DNA of 64,000 nucleotides, from positions 310,001 through 374,000 of the forward strand of contig JBBCXB010000001.1 of assembly GCA_037145635.1 (NCBI GenBank). Direction: 5' to 3'. The notes beneath the pieces were generated by a model, which worked only from the letters and a program-made list of their open reading frames with translations, had not been told where the DNA came from and searched no databases. Origin of the DNA: JAATFS01 sp037145635 (GTDB lineage Bacteria; Pseudomonadota; Gammaproteobacteria; Xanthomonadales; Xanthomonadaceae). Numbering within the stretch: position 1 is the first letter of the stretch; the number at the start of each line of letters is the position of its first letter. The translations under genes and the position numbers were made by a program. This document shows, one piece after another, positions 1 to 10,627 of the stretch.

Positions 1-1119
<1,119 letters not shown>

Positions 1120-1130
1120 GCCGCGTAGGC

Positions 1131-1159
1131 GGGGCGCCGCGGCGGGTCGCCGGCGCCCC
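1131..1159 (+). terminator. GC-rich inverted repeat after clpB, possible terminator
   Basis: GGGGCGCC (1131-1138) and its exact complement GGCGCCCC (1152-1159) flank a 13-base loop just after the clpB stop. There is no T-tract, so this is not a textbook intrinsic terminator. It may still end or stabilise the transcript between clpB and the gene on the opposite strand. Confidence 0.35.
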
Positions 1160-1322
1160 GGGGCAGGTCGCCGCGGTCATGCGCGGGGCGACCGCGTCCG
1201 CGGGGGCAGCGGTGGCGGTCGCCCGGCGGCCATCGCCGCGCCGCCGTCACCTGCGGTAGCGCGCGGCCGGGGTCATCCCTGCGCCCCATGGCCGCAGCCG
1301 GGGCGTTGGCCGGGACGCGGCC

Positions 1323-2345
1323 TCAGCGCCAGCCCAGCCCCGGCGCCACGTGCGCCAGGATCGATTCGATCACGTGGGTGCAGTAGTCCACGCCGAGCTG
1401 GTTGGGCACCGTCAGCAGCAGGGTGTCGGCCTCGGCGATGGCCTCGTCCCCGGCCAGCTGTTCGATCAGCCGGTCGGGCGTGGCGGCGTAGTTGCGGCCG
1501 AAGATCGCGCGGGTGGCCCCGCCCAGGTAGCCGATCTGGTCCGCCTCCTGGCCGCCCTGGCCGAAGTAGCGGCGGTCGGCGTCGTCGACCAACGGGAAGA
1601 TGCTGCGGCTCACCGAGACCCGCGGTGCGTGGCGATGCCCGGCCGCCTCCCAGGCGCGCCGGTAGCCGCGGATCTGCTCGGCCTGCTGGACGTGGAACGG
1701 GCGCCCGTCCTCGTCGTCCTTCAGCGTCGAGCTCTGCAGGTGCATGCCGAGCCTGGCCGCCCAGGCGGCGGTGGCATTGGAGCCGGCGCCCCACCAGATC
1801 CGCTCGCGCAGGCCGGGCGAGTGCGGCTCCAGCCGCAGCAGGCCGGGCGGGTTGGGGAACATCGGCTGCGGGTTGGGCTGGGCGAAGCCCTAGCCCTGGA
1901 GCACGTCCAGCAGCAGTTCGGCGTGCTGCCGCGCCATCGCCGCGCCGTCCTGTTCCGGCCCGGGCACGTAGCCGAAGTGGCGCCAGCCGTCGATGACCTG
2001 CTCCGGCGAGCCGCGGCTGATGCCCAGCTGCAGGCGGCCGCCGGCGATCAGGTCGGCGGCGCCGGCGTCCTCGGCCATGTACAGCGGGTTCTCGTAGCGC
2101 ATGTCGATCACCGCGGTGCCGATCTCGATGCGCCGGGTGCGGGCGCCGATCGCGGCCAGCAGCGGGAACGGCGCGGCCAGCTGGCGGGCGAAGTGGTGGA
2201 CGCGGAAATACGCGCCGTCGGCTCCCAGCTGCTCGGCGGCGACCGCCAGTTCGATCGATTGCAGCAGCGCATCGGTGGCCGACCGCGTCTGCGACTGCGA
2301 CGATGGCGTCCAGTGGCCAAAGGACAGGAAGCCGATCTTCTTCAT
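1323..2345 (-). pseudogene. LLM-class flavin-dependent oxidoreductase, interrupted by an in-frame TAG
   Basis: Luciferase-like monooxygenases are F420- or FMN-dependent TIM-barrel oxidoreductases. From the ATG at 2345 (start MKKIGFLSFGHW) the frame reads the N-terminal half with VHHFARQLAAPFPLLAA and RIEIGTAVIDMRYENP, reaches a TAG at 1892-1890 (codon 152), and continues in the same frame to a TGA at 1323. The downstream half (GFAQPNPQPMF, then RIWWGAGSNATAAWAARLGM) is intact and family-like. Total length is 340 codons, normal for the family. The single lesion fits a CAG-to-TAG change in a ...LQG-Q-GFAQ context. Either the gene was inactivated recently or this is a base-calling error; the rest of the frame shows no decay. 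The physiological substrate is unknown. Confidence 0.8.
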
Positions 2346-2648
2346 GCAGCGCCTCGGGGCAGGGGAAGGGCCCGATTGTAGGGGCGGGCGCGTCGCCATG
2401 CCGTCGGCCGGCGCGCGCCGCCGGCGGCGTCGCGGCGGGCCGGCGGGATTGCCGGCGCGGGGGCCGAACTGTCGCCCCGCCCACCGAGGGCAGGGCCCGG
2501 CCCGCCGCCACGCTGGGGACGACGACCGCCCGGCTTGCGATGCCCGCGCGGCCACGGCACCGATCTGCGCGCCGTTGGCATGCGCCATCGACCGCGCTCC
2601 GCGTGGCTGACGGCCGGGTGCCCGGCCGGCACGCCGCCGGCCAGCGCG
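2346..2648. other. intergenic region, no gene seen
   Basis: This 303-base GC-rich stretch lies between the start of the broken oxidoreductase gene and the stop of the sugar transporter, both on the minus strand. Open frames cross it on both strands but none has a family-like protein or a convincing ribosome site. No repeat or hairpin stands out. Confidence 0.5.
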
Positions 2649-4064
2649 TCAGAGGCTGTGGCGCTCCTTCAGGTAGGCCTCGATCTGCTCCAGCGACTTG
2701 CGCCGCGTCTCCGGCACGCAGCGCCACACGAACGCCAGCGACAGCACGTTGATCGCGGCGAACACGAAGAACGTCGCGCTGCCGAAGCGCGCCAGCATGA
2801 TCGGGAACAGGAACGACACCGCCGAGGTGAACAGCCATTGCACCGCCACCGCCAGGCCGGTGACCAGGCCGCGCACGTGCAGCGGGAACAGCTCGGACAT
2901 CAGCAGCCAGTACACCGGCGCGATCAGCATCTGCATGAACAGCAGAAACACCAGGATGCAGGCCAGCGCCAGGTAGCTCTGCAGCGGCGAAGGCGGCAGC
3001 CACTGCATCACCGCGCCCAGGCACAGTTGCGCGACGATCACCAGCGCCAGCCCGCTCAGCAGCATCGGGCGGCGGCCGTGGCGGCCGATCAGCCAGATCC
3101 CGATCAGCACCGCGATCACTGCGACCACGCCGTTGCCGATGGTCGCGGTCAGCGCGGCATGGGTGCCCAGTCCGGTCGATTTGAGGATGATCGGCGTGAA
3201 GTACATGAAGGCATTGACGCCGGTGAACTGGATCACGAAGCCCAGGCCGATGCCGATCGCCAGCACTACGCGCACCCAGCGTTCGGCCGCGATGTCGCGC
3301 CAGCGCGCCTGCTGGCGCTCGGCCTCGGTCTCGGCGGTGATCGCGGCCAGCTCCTTGTCGACCTCGGCCTCGGTGGGCCGGATGCGCAGCAGCACTGCGC
3401 GGGCGTCGTCGATGCGGCCGCGCGCGGCCAGCCAGCGCGGCGAGCCCGGCACGAACAGCAGGCCCAGCCACAGCAGCGCGGCCGGAATGGCGGCGATGCC
3501 GAGCATGTAGCGCCAGATCCCGGCGTCGTCGGCAGCGTAGGCCAGCGCCGCGTTGGAGGTGTAGGCGATGCACTGTCCGGTGACGATCATCAGCTCGCTC
3601 TGGGTGACCAGCCGGCCGCGCCGCCCGGGTGCCGCCATCTCGGCGATGAACACCGGCACGATCGCCGAGGCGCCGCCGACCGCCAGGCCGAGCAGGAAGC
3701 GCATGCCCACCATCACCGGTACGTTCGGTGCCAGCGCGGTGCCCAGCGCCCCGACCACGAAGATCACCGCGACCAGCTTCAGCGAGTCGCGCCGGCCCCA
3801 GTTCTCGGAGAAGTGCCCGCTGAAGAACGAACCGAAGGCGGCGCCGAACACCAGCGAGGAGGCGATGATGCCTTCGGTCAGCGGGGTCAGGCCCAGGCCG
3901 CCTTCGGCGCGCGGCAGGGTCATGAAGGGCAGGGCCCCCGAGATCACACCGGTGTCGTAGCCGAACGCGAGTGCGCCCAGCGTGGCGATGAGGGCGATCA
4001 GCCGCACGAACCGGCTTTCCGGCGTGGAGGCCAGGGACGCAGGGGCGGAAGAGGAGGTCTGCAT
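2649..4064 (-). CDS. Sugar porter family MFS transporter
   Basis: A 471-aa inner-membrane proton:sugar symporter of the MFS sugar-porter family (XylE / IolT / GalP type). It has twelve hydrophobic segments. Family signatures are GYDTGVISGALPFM near the N-terminus, GRHGRRPMLLSG in the middle, PGSPRWLAARGR before the central loop, and PETRRKSLEQIEAYL at the C-terminus. The start at 4064 (MQTSSSAPASLAS) is preferred because upstream in-frame residues are arginine-rich and unlike the family. The substrate cannot be read from sequence; hexose, xylose or inositol are all plausible. No catabolic neighbours help. Confidence 0.88.
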   Translation of the reverse strand: MQTSSSAPASLASTPESRFVRLIALIATLGALAFGYDTGVISGALPFMTLPRAEGGLGLTPLTEGIIASSLVFGAAFGSFFSGHFSENWGRRDSLKLVAVIFVVGALGTALAPNVPVMVGMRFLLGLAVGGASAIVPVFIAEMAAPGRRGRLVTQSELMIVTGQCIAYTSNAALAYAADDAGIWRYMLGIAAIPAALLWLGLLFVPGSPRWLAARGRIDDARAVLLRIRPTEAEVDKELAAITAETEAERQQARWRDIAAERWVRVVLAIGIGLGFVIQFTGVNAFMYFTPIILKSTGLGTHAALTATIGNGVVAVIAVLIGIWLIGRHGRRPMLLSGLALVIVAQLCLGAVMQWLPPSPLQSYLALACILVFLLFMQMLIAPVYWLLMSELFPLHVRGLVTGLAVAVQWLFTSAVSFLFPIMLARFGSATFFVFAAINVLSLAFVWRCVPETRRKSLEQIEAYLKERHSL

Positions 4065-4248
4065 GCGGAGAGGATGTCCTGGGAAAGGTGACCTGTGATG
4101 GGCGTCGTGGCGGCGCCGGACCGCGCAGTGGCAGGCCTCCGGGAAGAGGGCCTGCGCTTGGCGCGGGATTGCTGCATCGCAGCAGCGGGCACCATAGGAC
4201 ACCGCGAGTCGTCGTTCCGTCACGGTCACGGGGCCGGCGGCGACCTGC

Positions 4249-4254
4249 TACGAT
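4249..4254 (+). promoter_or_regulatory. Candidate -10 box ahead of the cobalamin riboswitch
   Basis: TACGAT lies about 12-15 bases before the start of the riboswitch aptamer, at a position where the leader transcript should begin. No good -35 hexamer is visible at 16-18 bases upstream, so this is a weak call based on spacing. Confidence 0.35.
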
Positions 4255-4265
4255 GCGCGGCCCTG

Positions 4266-4457
4266 AGGTGACCGGCGGCCCGCCACCGGTTTAAACGGGA
4301 ATCCGGTGCGTCGCCCGCCAGGGCAGCCAAGCCGGAGCTGCCCCCGCAACGGTGGGCGAGGCAAGGTTCCGCACGCAACGCCACTGTGCACCTGCATGGG
4401 AAGGCGCGGAACCGGGAGGCGCAGGCCTTCGCTCGCGAGCCCGGAGACCGGCCACAG
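4266..4457 (+). ncRNA. Cobalamin (B12) riboswitch controlling btuB
   Basis: The leader contains the conserved blocks of the cobalamin aptamer in the right order. These are GGGAATCCGGTG (about 4297-4308), the B12-box core GAGCTGCCCCCGCAACGG (about 4335-4352), CCACTGTGC (4381-4389), TGGGAAGGCGCGG (about 4397-4409), and GAGCCCGGAGACCGGCC (about 4437-4453). It lies about 130 bases before the btuB start on the same strand. Binding of adenosylcobalamin is known to reduce expression of downstream uptake genes. Exact edges and the expression-platform fold were not computed. Confidence 0.95.
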
Positions 4458-4588
4458 GGACGACCCGGCACGCGGTGGGCGTGGCCATGGCCGTCCGTGC
4501 CCGTGGGCCCGGCGTCCGTGCGCGTTTCCGCCTGCCGTCCTTCAACGCTTCCGCGCGGGCAGGCGCGGACCCAGGAGTCACCCACCCG

Positions 4589-6469
4589 ATGTGCTTCCCC
4601 TCCGTTTTGCTGCGCCGTGCCGCGCTGGCCGCTGCAGTGTCCGCGTGCGCCAGCGCCTCCGTGCAGGCCGAAGACGCCGCCACCGACCTGGACCAGGTCG
4701 TCGTCACCGCCTCGCGCACCGCGCAGACCCAGGACCAGGCGCTGGCGCCGGTGCGGGTGATCGACCGCGCCGAGATCGAGCGCCGCCAGGTCGACTCGCT
4801 GCCGGAACTGCTGCAGGGCGAGGCCGGCGTGGCGCTGTCCAACAACGGCGGCCCGGGCAAGGTGACCTCGCTGTTCCTGCGCGGCACCGAGTCGGACCAC
4901 GTGCTGGTGCTGGTGGACGGGGTCAAGATCGGCTCGGCCACCGTCGGCGGCGCGGCGCTGCAGGACATCCCGCTCGAGCAGATCGAGCGCATCGAGATCG
5001 TGCGCGGCCCGTTCTCCAGCCTGTACGGCTCGGAGGCGATCGGCGGCGTGGTGCAGATCTTCACCCGGCGGCCCCAGGGCCGCTTCACGCCGACCTTCAG
5101 CGCCGCGCTCGGCAGCGACAATACGCGCCGCTACGCCGCCGGCCTGGCCGGCCGCAGCGCCGGCGACCTGGGCGAGCGCGGCGGCTGGTACGCCGTCAAC
5201 GCGGTGCACGACCAGACCGACGGCATCAACGCCTACCTCGACACCGCCAGCGCCGACTACGACCCGGACCGCGACGGCTACCGCAACGACTCGCTGAGCG
5301 TGCAGGGTGGCTGGCGCTTCAACCGGCAATGGGATGCCGACGTGCAGGCACTGCGCACGCAGAGCCGCAACGAGTACGACGGCTCGGTCTACGGCGGCGA
5401 CCTCGGCAAGGGCGTGCAGCAGGTGGTCGGCGGCCGCGTGCGCTACGCACCGAGCGACGCGCTGAAGCTCAGCGCCAGCCTCGGCACCAGTTCCGACCTC
5501 AGCGACGCCTATTACCAGGGCGTGTACGTCTCCAGCTACGACACCCGCCGCAAGCTCGGTTCGCTGCAGGCCGACCTCGCCGCCGGCCCGGGCCTGCTGA
5601 CGGTCGGCTTCGACTGGCAGCGCGACGAGATCGCGAGCAGCGACGCCTACGACCGCGACCGCCGCAGCGACCGCGCCGGGTTCGCGCAGTGGCAGCAGCG
5701 CTTCGGCACGCAGTCGCTGCAGGCCAGCGTGCGTCGCAACGACAACAGCCAGTTCGGCGGCAAGACCACCGGCAGCCTGCTGTGGGGCTGGGACTTCGCC
5801 GAGCACCTGCGGCTGACCGCCAGCTACGGCACCGCGTTCAAGGCGCCCACCTTCAACGAGCTGTACTACCCGGGCTACGGCAATGCGCTGCTGCGGCCGG
5901 AGACCTCGCGCAGCGCCGAACTGGGCCTGCGCGGCGAGCACGACTGGGGCAACTGGACGCTCAACGCCTTCCAGACCCGGGTCGACGACCTGATCGCCTA
6001 CGACGCCTCGCGGGTGGATGCCGCACATCCGTTCGGGCAGCCCAACAACATCGACAGGACGCGCCTGCGCGGCGCCGAGGCCGGCTACGACACCGTGCTG
6101 GCCGGCTGGACGCTGCGCACCGCGCTGACCTGGCTGGACGCGCGGGCCGACGGCGAGAGCGACCACGGCCACTGGCTGCCGCGGCGCGCGCGCCAGAGCG
6201 GCCGGGTCGACCTGGACCGGCGCTTCGGCGGGTTCGGCGTGGGCGCCAGCGTGTCTGGCGCGGGCAAGCGCTACGACGACCTGGCCAACACCACCCGGCT
6301 GGGTGGCTACGGCCTGCTGGACCTGCGCGTGAGCTACGCGCTGGGCGCGGACTGGAACCTGGGCCTGAGTGCGAACAACGTGTTCGATCGCCGCTACGAG
6401 ACCGCGCGCTGGTACAACCAGCCGGGGCGCAACTACCTGCTCACGCTGCGCTACCACCCGGCGCAGTGA
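4589..6469 (+). CDS. btuB: TonB-dependent vitamin B12 outer-membrane receptor BtuB
   Basis: A 626-aa outer-membrane transporter that imports cobalamin using TonB energy. The ATG at 4589 follows AGGAG at 4573-4577 and opens a signal peptide (MCFPSVLLRRAALAAAVSAC, then cleavage near VQA-ED). A TonB-box-like LDQVVVTAS follows. The plug carries LFLRGTESDHVLVLVDGVK and IERIEIVRGPFSSLYGSEAIGG, both typical of BtuB. The barrel ends in a long beta-rich C-terminus (LLTLRYHPAQ). Length matches known BtuB proteins (about 614 aa). The cobalamin riboswitch directly upstream supports the substrate call. No other B12 genes are adjacent in this window. Confidence 0.94.
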   Translation: MCFPSVLLRRAALAAAVSACASASVQAEDAATDLDQVVVTASRTAQTQDQALAPVRVIDRAEIERRQVDSLPELLQGEAGVALSNNGGPGKVTSLFLRGTESDHVLVLVDGVKIGSATVGGAALQDIPLEQIERIEIVRGPFSSLYGSEAIGGVVQIFTRRPQGRFTPTFSAALGSDNTRRYAAGLAGRSAGDLGERGGWYAVNAVHDQTDGINAYLDTASADYDPDRDGYRNDSLSVQGGWRFNRQWDADVQALRTQSRNEYDGSVYGGDLGKGVQQVVGGRVRYAPSDALKLSASLGTSSDLSDAYYQGVYVSSYDTRRKLGSLQADLAAGPGLLTVGFDWQRDEIASSDAYDRDRRSDRAGFAQWQQRFGTQSLQASVRRNDNSQFGGKTTGSLLWGWDFAEHLRLTASYGTAFKAPTFNELYYPGYGNALLRPETSRSAELGLRGEHDWGNWTLNAFQTRVDDLIAYDASRVDAAHPFGQPNNIDRTRLRGAEAGYDTVLAGWTLRTALTWLDARADGESDHGHWLPRRARQSGRVDLDRRFGGFGVGASVSGAGKRYDDLANTTRLGGYGLLDLRVSYALGADWNLGLSANNVFDRRYETARWYNQPGRNYLLTLRYHPAQ

Positions 6470-6533
6470 GGCCGGCCGGCGGCGGCGAGCAGGCGGCGGC
6501 AGCGACGCGGCCGCCCGCAGCACGCGGCCGCGC

Positions 6534-7334
6534 TCAGCCGAAGAAGCGGCTGGGCGGCACGCCGAACTGGCGGCGGAACATCGCGGTGAACGCGCTCGGG
6601 CTGTCGTAGCCGAGCTCGACCGCGATGTCGATGATGCGGTCGCCGGCGGCCAGCCGCTCCAGGCCGCGCAGCAGCCGCACCTGCTGCCGCCAGTGCCCGA
6701 AGGTCATGTCGAGCTCGCGCCGGAACAGGCGCTGCAGGGTCTTGACGTCCAGCTGCAGCCGCCGCGCCCACGCCTGCAGGGTGGAGGCGTCGGCCGGGTC
6801 CGCCTCCAGCGCGGCGCAGACCCGCTGCAGGCGCGGATCCTGCGGCTGCGGCAGGTGCAGCGGCAGCGTGGGCAGGGCATGCAGCTCGTCCAGGATCAGG
6901 CGCATCAGACGGCCGTCGCGCGAATCGGCGGGATGGTCCCAGGGCACCTGCGCCGCGCTGCGGATCAGTTCCGACAGCAGCGGTCCCACGTCCACCACCG
7001 CTGCGCGCACGGGCATGCGCTCGATCGCGTCCGGGCGGACATAGAGGCTGCGCATCCGCACCTGGCCGATGCAGCGCACCGCGTGTTCGGCGCCGGCGGG
7101 CATCCACAGCGCACGCGTGCTCGGCACCACCCAGCGGCCCTGGCCGGACAGCACCACCATCAGGCCGTGGATGGCGTAGACCAGCTGGTGGCGCGCATGG
7201 CGGTGCGGGGCGATGAAGGTGTCGGCCGGGTAGTCGGTGGCCTTGCACACCACCGCGGCCGGCGCGTCGTCGATGTCGGCGCCACGGCGCTGGGACGACG
7301 CGAGGACGCCCCTTTCGCGATGGTTGCTGGTCAT
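6534..7334 (-). CDS. AraC-family transcriptional regulator with cupin sensor domain
   Basis: A protein of about 266 aa. The N-terminal cupin-like sensor part (FIAPHRHARHQLVYAIHGLM, then WVVPSTRALWMPAGAEHAV) precedes an AraC-type double helix-turn-helix (AWARRLQLDVKTLQRLFRRE, IDIAVELGYDSPSAFTAMFR). This architecture matches the NimR/RipA-like subgroup, which often controls the adjacent divergent MFS exporter. The gene is divergent from the MFS gene at 7429, with under 100 bases between them, so it probably regulates that gene and itself. The start is uncertain: MTSNH at 7334 is chosen, with 7352 and 7379 also in frame. The ligand is unknown. Confidence 0.85.
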   Translation of the reverse strand: MTSNHRERGVLASSQRRGADIDDAPAAVVCKATDYPADTFIAPHRHARHQLVYAIHGLMVVLSGQGRWVVPSTRALWMPAGAEHAVRCIGQVRMRSLYVRPDAIERMPVRAAVVDVGPLLSELIRSAAQVPWDHPADSRDGRLMRLILDELHALPTLPLHLPQPQDPRLQRVCAALEADPADASTLQAWARRLQLDVKTLQRLFRRELDMTFGHWRQQVRLLRGLERLAAGDRIIDIAVELGYDSPSAFTAMFRRQFGVPPSRFFG

Positions 7335-7428
7335 GTCTCGCAGAAAAGTCATCGCCGCGCACCCTACCATGCGCCGCATCGCCCCGCTCGCCGGCGGCCG
7401 TCCCGTCCCTCAGGAGCCCGTGCCCTCC

Positions 7429-8640
7429 ATGTCCACCCTGCGTTCCCCCGCCGCCGCCGCGCCGCGTCCCGTGGCGGCCGGCATCCTCGCCGCGATCACC
7501 TCCTCGCACCTGATCAACGACATGATGCAGTCGCTGATCCTGGCGCTGTACCCGATCCTCAAGGGCCAGTTCCATCTCAGCTTCGCGCAGGTGGGCCTGA
7601 TCACGCTGACCTACCAGCTGACCGCCTCGCTGTTCCAGCCGCTGATCGGCCTGCGCACCGACCGCCGCCCGGCGCCGTACTCGCTGCCGTTCGGCATGGC
7701 CTCGACGCTGTGCGGGCTGTTGCTGCTGGCGTACGCGCCCAGCTTCACGGTGGTGCTGCTGGCCGCCGCGCTGGTCGGCGTCGGCTCGGCGATCTTCCAC
7801 CCCGAGTCGTCGCGGATCGCGCGGCTGGCCTCGGGCGGGCGCCACGGGCTGGCGCAGTCGGTGTTCCAGGTCGGCGGCAACACCGGCACCGCGCTCGGGC
7901 CGCTGATCGCCGCGGCGGTGATCGTGCCCAACGGCCAGCACAGCGTGGCCTGGTTCGGCGCCGCCGCGCTGCTGGGCATCGGCCTGCTGTCCTACGTCGG
8001 CCGCTGGTACGCGCTGCACCTGGACGCGGCCCGTGCCGCGCCGCGCCCGGCCGTCGCGGCGGCGCCGCTGCCGCGGGCGGCGGTCACGCGCATCGTCGCC
8101 ATCCTGCTGGTGCTGATCTTCTCCAAGTATTTCTACATCGCCGGCATCAGCAGCTACTACACGTTCTACCTGATCCATCGCTTCGGGCTCTCGGTGCAGA
8201 GCGCGCAGCTGCACCTGTTCGCGTTCCTGCTGGCGTCCGCGGCCGGCACCCTGGTCGGCGGGCCGGTCGGCGACCGCATCGGCCGCAAGCCGGTGATCTG
8301 GGTCTCGATCCTGGGCGTGGCGCCGTTCGCGCTGGCGTTGCCGTACGTGGGGCTGCCGGCGGTGACGGCGCTGACCGTGCTGATCGGCTTCGTGCTGTCG
8401 TCGGCGTTCTCGGCGATCCTGGTCTATGCCCAGGAGATGATGCCGAGCCGGATCGGCGCGGTGTCGGGGCTGTTCTTCGGCTTCGCGTTCGGCATGGGCG
8501 GCCTCGGCGCCGCGGTGCTCGGGCTGCTGGCCGACCGCACCAGCATCGAGTTCGTCTACGTCGCGATGTCCTACCTGCCGCTGCTGGGCGTCGTCGCGGC
8601 GCTGCTGCCGGGCCGGAGCGCGCTGCAGGCGGCGCGCTGA
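7429..8640 (+). CDS. MFS exporter, fosmidomycin-resistance (Fsr) type
   Basis: A 403-aa inner-membrane major facilitator with twelve hydrophobic segments. The N-terminal signature HLINDMMQSLILALYPILK, followed by LTASLFQPLIGLRTDRRP and IFHPESSRIARLASGGRHG, is characteristic of the Fsr/FsR subfamily that exports fosmidomycin and other small molecules. ATG 7429 is preceded by AGGAG at 7412-7416; a GTG at 7420 is in frame but too close to that site. The AraC-type regulator reads away on the other strand, forming a typical regulator/exporter divergon. The natural substrate is unknown. It converges on the antiporter gene, with only 52 bases between stops. Confidence 0.88.
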   Translation: MSTLRSPAAAAPRPVAAGILAAITSSHLINDMMQSLILALYPILKGQFHLSFAQVGLITLTYQLTASLFQPLIGLRTDRRPAPYSLPFGMASTLCGLLLLAYAPSFTVVLLAAALVGVGSAIFHPESSRIARLASGGRHGLAQSVFQVGGNTGTALGPLIAAAVIVPNGQHSVAWFGAAALLGIGLLSYVGRWYALHLDAARAAPRPAVAAAPLPRAAVTRIVAILLVLIFSKYFYIAGISSYYTFYLIHRFGLSVQSAQLHLFAFLLASAAGTLVGGPVGDRIGRKPVIWVSILGVAPFALALPYVGLPAVTALTVLIGFVLSSAFSAILVYAQEMMPSRIGAVSGLFFGFAFGMGGLGAAVLGLLADRTSIEFVYVAMSYLPLLGVVAALLPGRSALQAAR

Positions 8641-8692
8641 CCGTGCCGCCGGCCGCGGGGGGGCGGCGCTCGGCGACCCCGGACGCGCCGCG

Positions 8693-10390
8693 CTAGACCG
8701 CCTGCTTGCGCATCGCCCGGTACGGCGGCGTCGACATCACCATCTCCGCCAGCGAGTAGGCCAGCTCGCGCTCGGCCATCACCGTGCCGTCGGCGCCGTG
8801 CTCCAGCAGGTGCTTGACCTCGGCGTCGCTGTGCGCGCGCGCCAGCAGGGTCAGGGTCGGGTTGAGTGCGCGCAGCTTGGCCAGCGCCTCGCCGGCCTCC
8901 AGCGGCTGCGGGATCGCCAGCACCGCGATCTTGGCGCGCTCCGGATGGGCCTCGGCCAGCACCCGGTCGGCCGCCGCGCTGCCGCGGATGCCGGGCAGGC
9001 CGGCCGCGTGCGCCCTGGCCACGTGCTCGCCGTTGTCGTCGATCACCAGCACCGGCACGCCGCGCTCGCGCAGCACCTCGGCCAGCGCACTGCCGACCCG
9101 GCCGTAGCCGATCACGATCGCGTGATCGGTCAGGTCCAGCGACGGGCCCGGCGGAAGCTCCGGTTCCACCGCCACCGGCGCCTCGCTGGCGTGCCGCGCC
9201 TGCCAGCGGTCCAGCCAGGAGAACAGGAACGGGTTGGCGATGATCGACAGCAGCGCGCCGGCCAGGATAAGGTCGCGCCCGGTCTCGGGCAGGATCGCCA
9301 GCTGCACGCCCAGCCCGGCGAGGATGAAGGAGAACTCGCCGATCTGCGCCAGGCTGGTGGAGATCGTCAGCGCGGTCCCGGTGGGATGGCCGAACGCCCG
9401 CACGATCACGAACGCGGCCGCGGACTTGCCGACGGTGATGGTCAGGAACGTGGCCAGCACCTGCCAGGGGTGCTCGATCAGGATGTTGGGATCGAACAGC
9501 ATGCCGACCGAGACGAAGAACAGCACCGCGAACGCGTCGCGCAGCGGCAGCGAGTCGCTGGCGGCCTTGTGGCTGAGCTCGGACTCCTTGAGCAGCATGC
9601 CGGCGAAGAACGCACCCAGCGCGAACGACACCCCGAACAGGGTCGCCGAGACGAACGCCACGCCCAGCGCGATCGCCAGCACCGACAGCGTGAACAGCTC
9701 GCGCGAGCCGGTGGCGGCCACCTTCTCCAGCGACCACGGGATCACCCGCCGCCCGACCACCAGCATCACCACCACGAACGCGGCCATCTTCAGCACGGTC
9801 AGCCCGAGCGCCGCCAGGATCGAGCCGGAACCGCCGACCGCTCCGGCCGAGGGCGTGCCGGTGCCGAGCACCTCGGCCAGCGCCGGCAGCAGCACCAGCG
9901 CCAGCACCATCACCAGGTCCTCGACGATCAGCCAGCCCACCGCGATGCGCCCGCGCTTGGTTTCCAGCAGCCGGCGTTCCTCCAGGGCGCGCAGCAGCAC
10001 CACGGTGCTGGCCACCGACAGCGCCAGGCCGAACACCAGGCCGTGGATCGCCGGCCAGCCCATGCTCCACGCCAGCGCCCAGCCGAGCAGGGTCGCGACC
10101 ACGATCTGCGCCACCGCGCCGGGGATCGCGATCCACTTCACTTCCATCAGGTCTTCGAGCGAGAAGTGCAGCCCCACGCCGAACATCAGCAGCATCACGC
10201 CCAGCTCGGAGAGCTGGTTGGCCAGCTGCTGGTCGGCGACGAACCCCGGGGTGAACGGGCCGACGCAGACGCCCGCGACCAGGTAGCCGACCAGCGGCGA
10301 GAGCTTCAGCCGCTGCGCCAGCGTGCCCAGGATGAAGGCGACCGCGAGGCCGACGGCGATGATATCGATGAGGCTGGTGTCGTGATGCAT
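8693..10390 (-). CDS. ybaL: Kef/YbaL-type monovalent cation:proton antiporter with RCK domain
   Basis: A 565-aa inner-membrane CPA2 antiporter. Residues up to about 390 form the Na+/H+ exchanger domain with repeated membrane segments (LSPLVGYLVAGVCVGPFTPG, LMLFMFG-like VMLLMFGVGLHFSLEDL, and ALGAFFAGMLLKESELSHK). A cytosolic TrkA-N/RCK nucleotide-binding domain begins near residue 421 with the Rossmann motif HAIVIGYGRVGSALAEVL. The glutathione-gating subunit KefF/G is not encoded nearby, and length and the N-terminus (SLIDIIAVGLAVAFILG) fit YbaL better than KefB/KefC. The start codon at 10390 is the first family-like Met. The probable role is K+ or Na+ efflux coupled to proton entry. Confidence 0.88.
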   Translation of the reverse strand: MHHDTSLIDIIAVGLAVAFILGTLAQRLKLSPLVGYLVAGVCVGPFTPGFVADQQLANQLSELGVMLLMFGVGLHFSLEDLMEVKWIAIPGAVAQIVVATLLGWALAWSMGWPAIHGLVFGLALSVASTVVLLRALEERRLLETKRGRIAVGWLIVEDLVMVLALVLLPALAEVLGTGTPSAGAVGGSGSILAALGLTVLKMAAFVVVMLVVGRRVIPWSLEKVAATGSRELFTLSVLAIALGVAFVSATLFGVSFALGAFFAGMLLKESELSHKAASDSLPLRDAFAVLFFVSVGMLFDPNILIEHPWQVLATFLTITVGKSAAAFVIVRAFGHPTGTALTISTSLAQIGEFSFILAGLGVQLAILPETGRDLILAGALLSIIANPFLFSWLDRWQARHASEAPVAVEPELPPGPSLDLTDHAIVIGYGRVGSALAEVLRERGVPVLVIDDNGEHVARAHAAGLPGIRGSAAADRVLAEAHPERAKIAVLAIPQPLEAGEALAKLRALNPTLTLLARAHSDAEVKHLLEHGADGTVMAERELAYSLAEMVMSTPPYRAMRKQAV

Positions 10391-10627
10391 CTAGGATCGC
10401 AGGGACAAGGGACTGGAGTGTCGCCGATGCACGCCGCCGCCGGCAAATCCGTCTCGCTTGAGCCTGAATGATCGCTTTACGATAGGCGCGGCGGTGCCTT
10501 AAAACAAGGCCGCAACGTCGGGCGCTCGGGCCCGGCCGGTGCCCGCGCCGCCTCGGCGGACGCGGGCGCCCGGATCAGTGGCCGTGCCCCGGCACGGGCC
10601 GGGGCGGGGGGCCGGGTCAGGCCGGTC

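Noticed and set aside
4226..6523. Long open frame on the minus strand opposite btuB
   Set aside because: High GC removes stop codons from antisense frames. The translation is Val/Ala/Arg-rich low complexity, and btuB on the plus strand has full family motifs.
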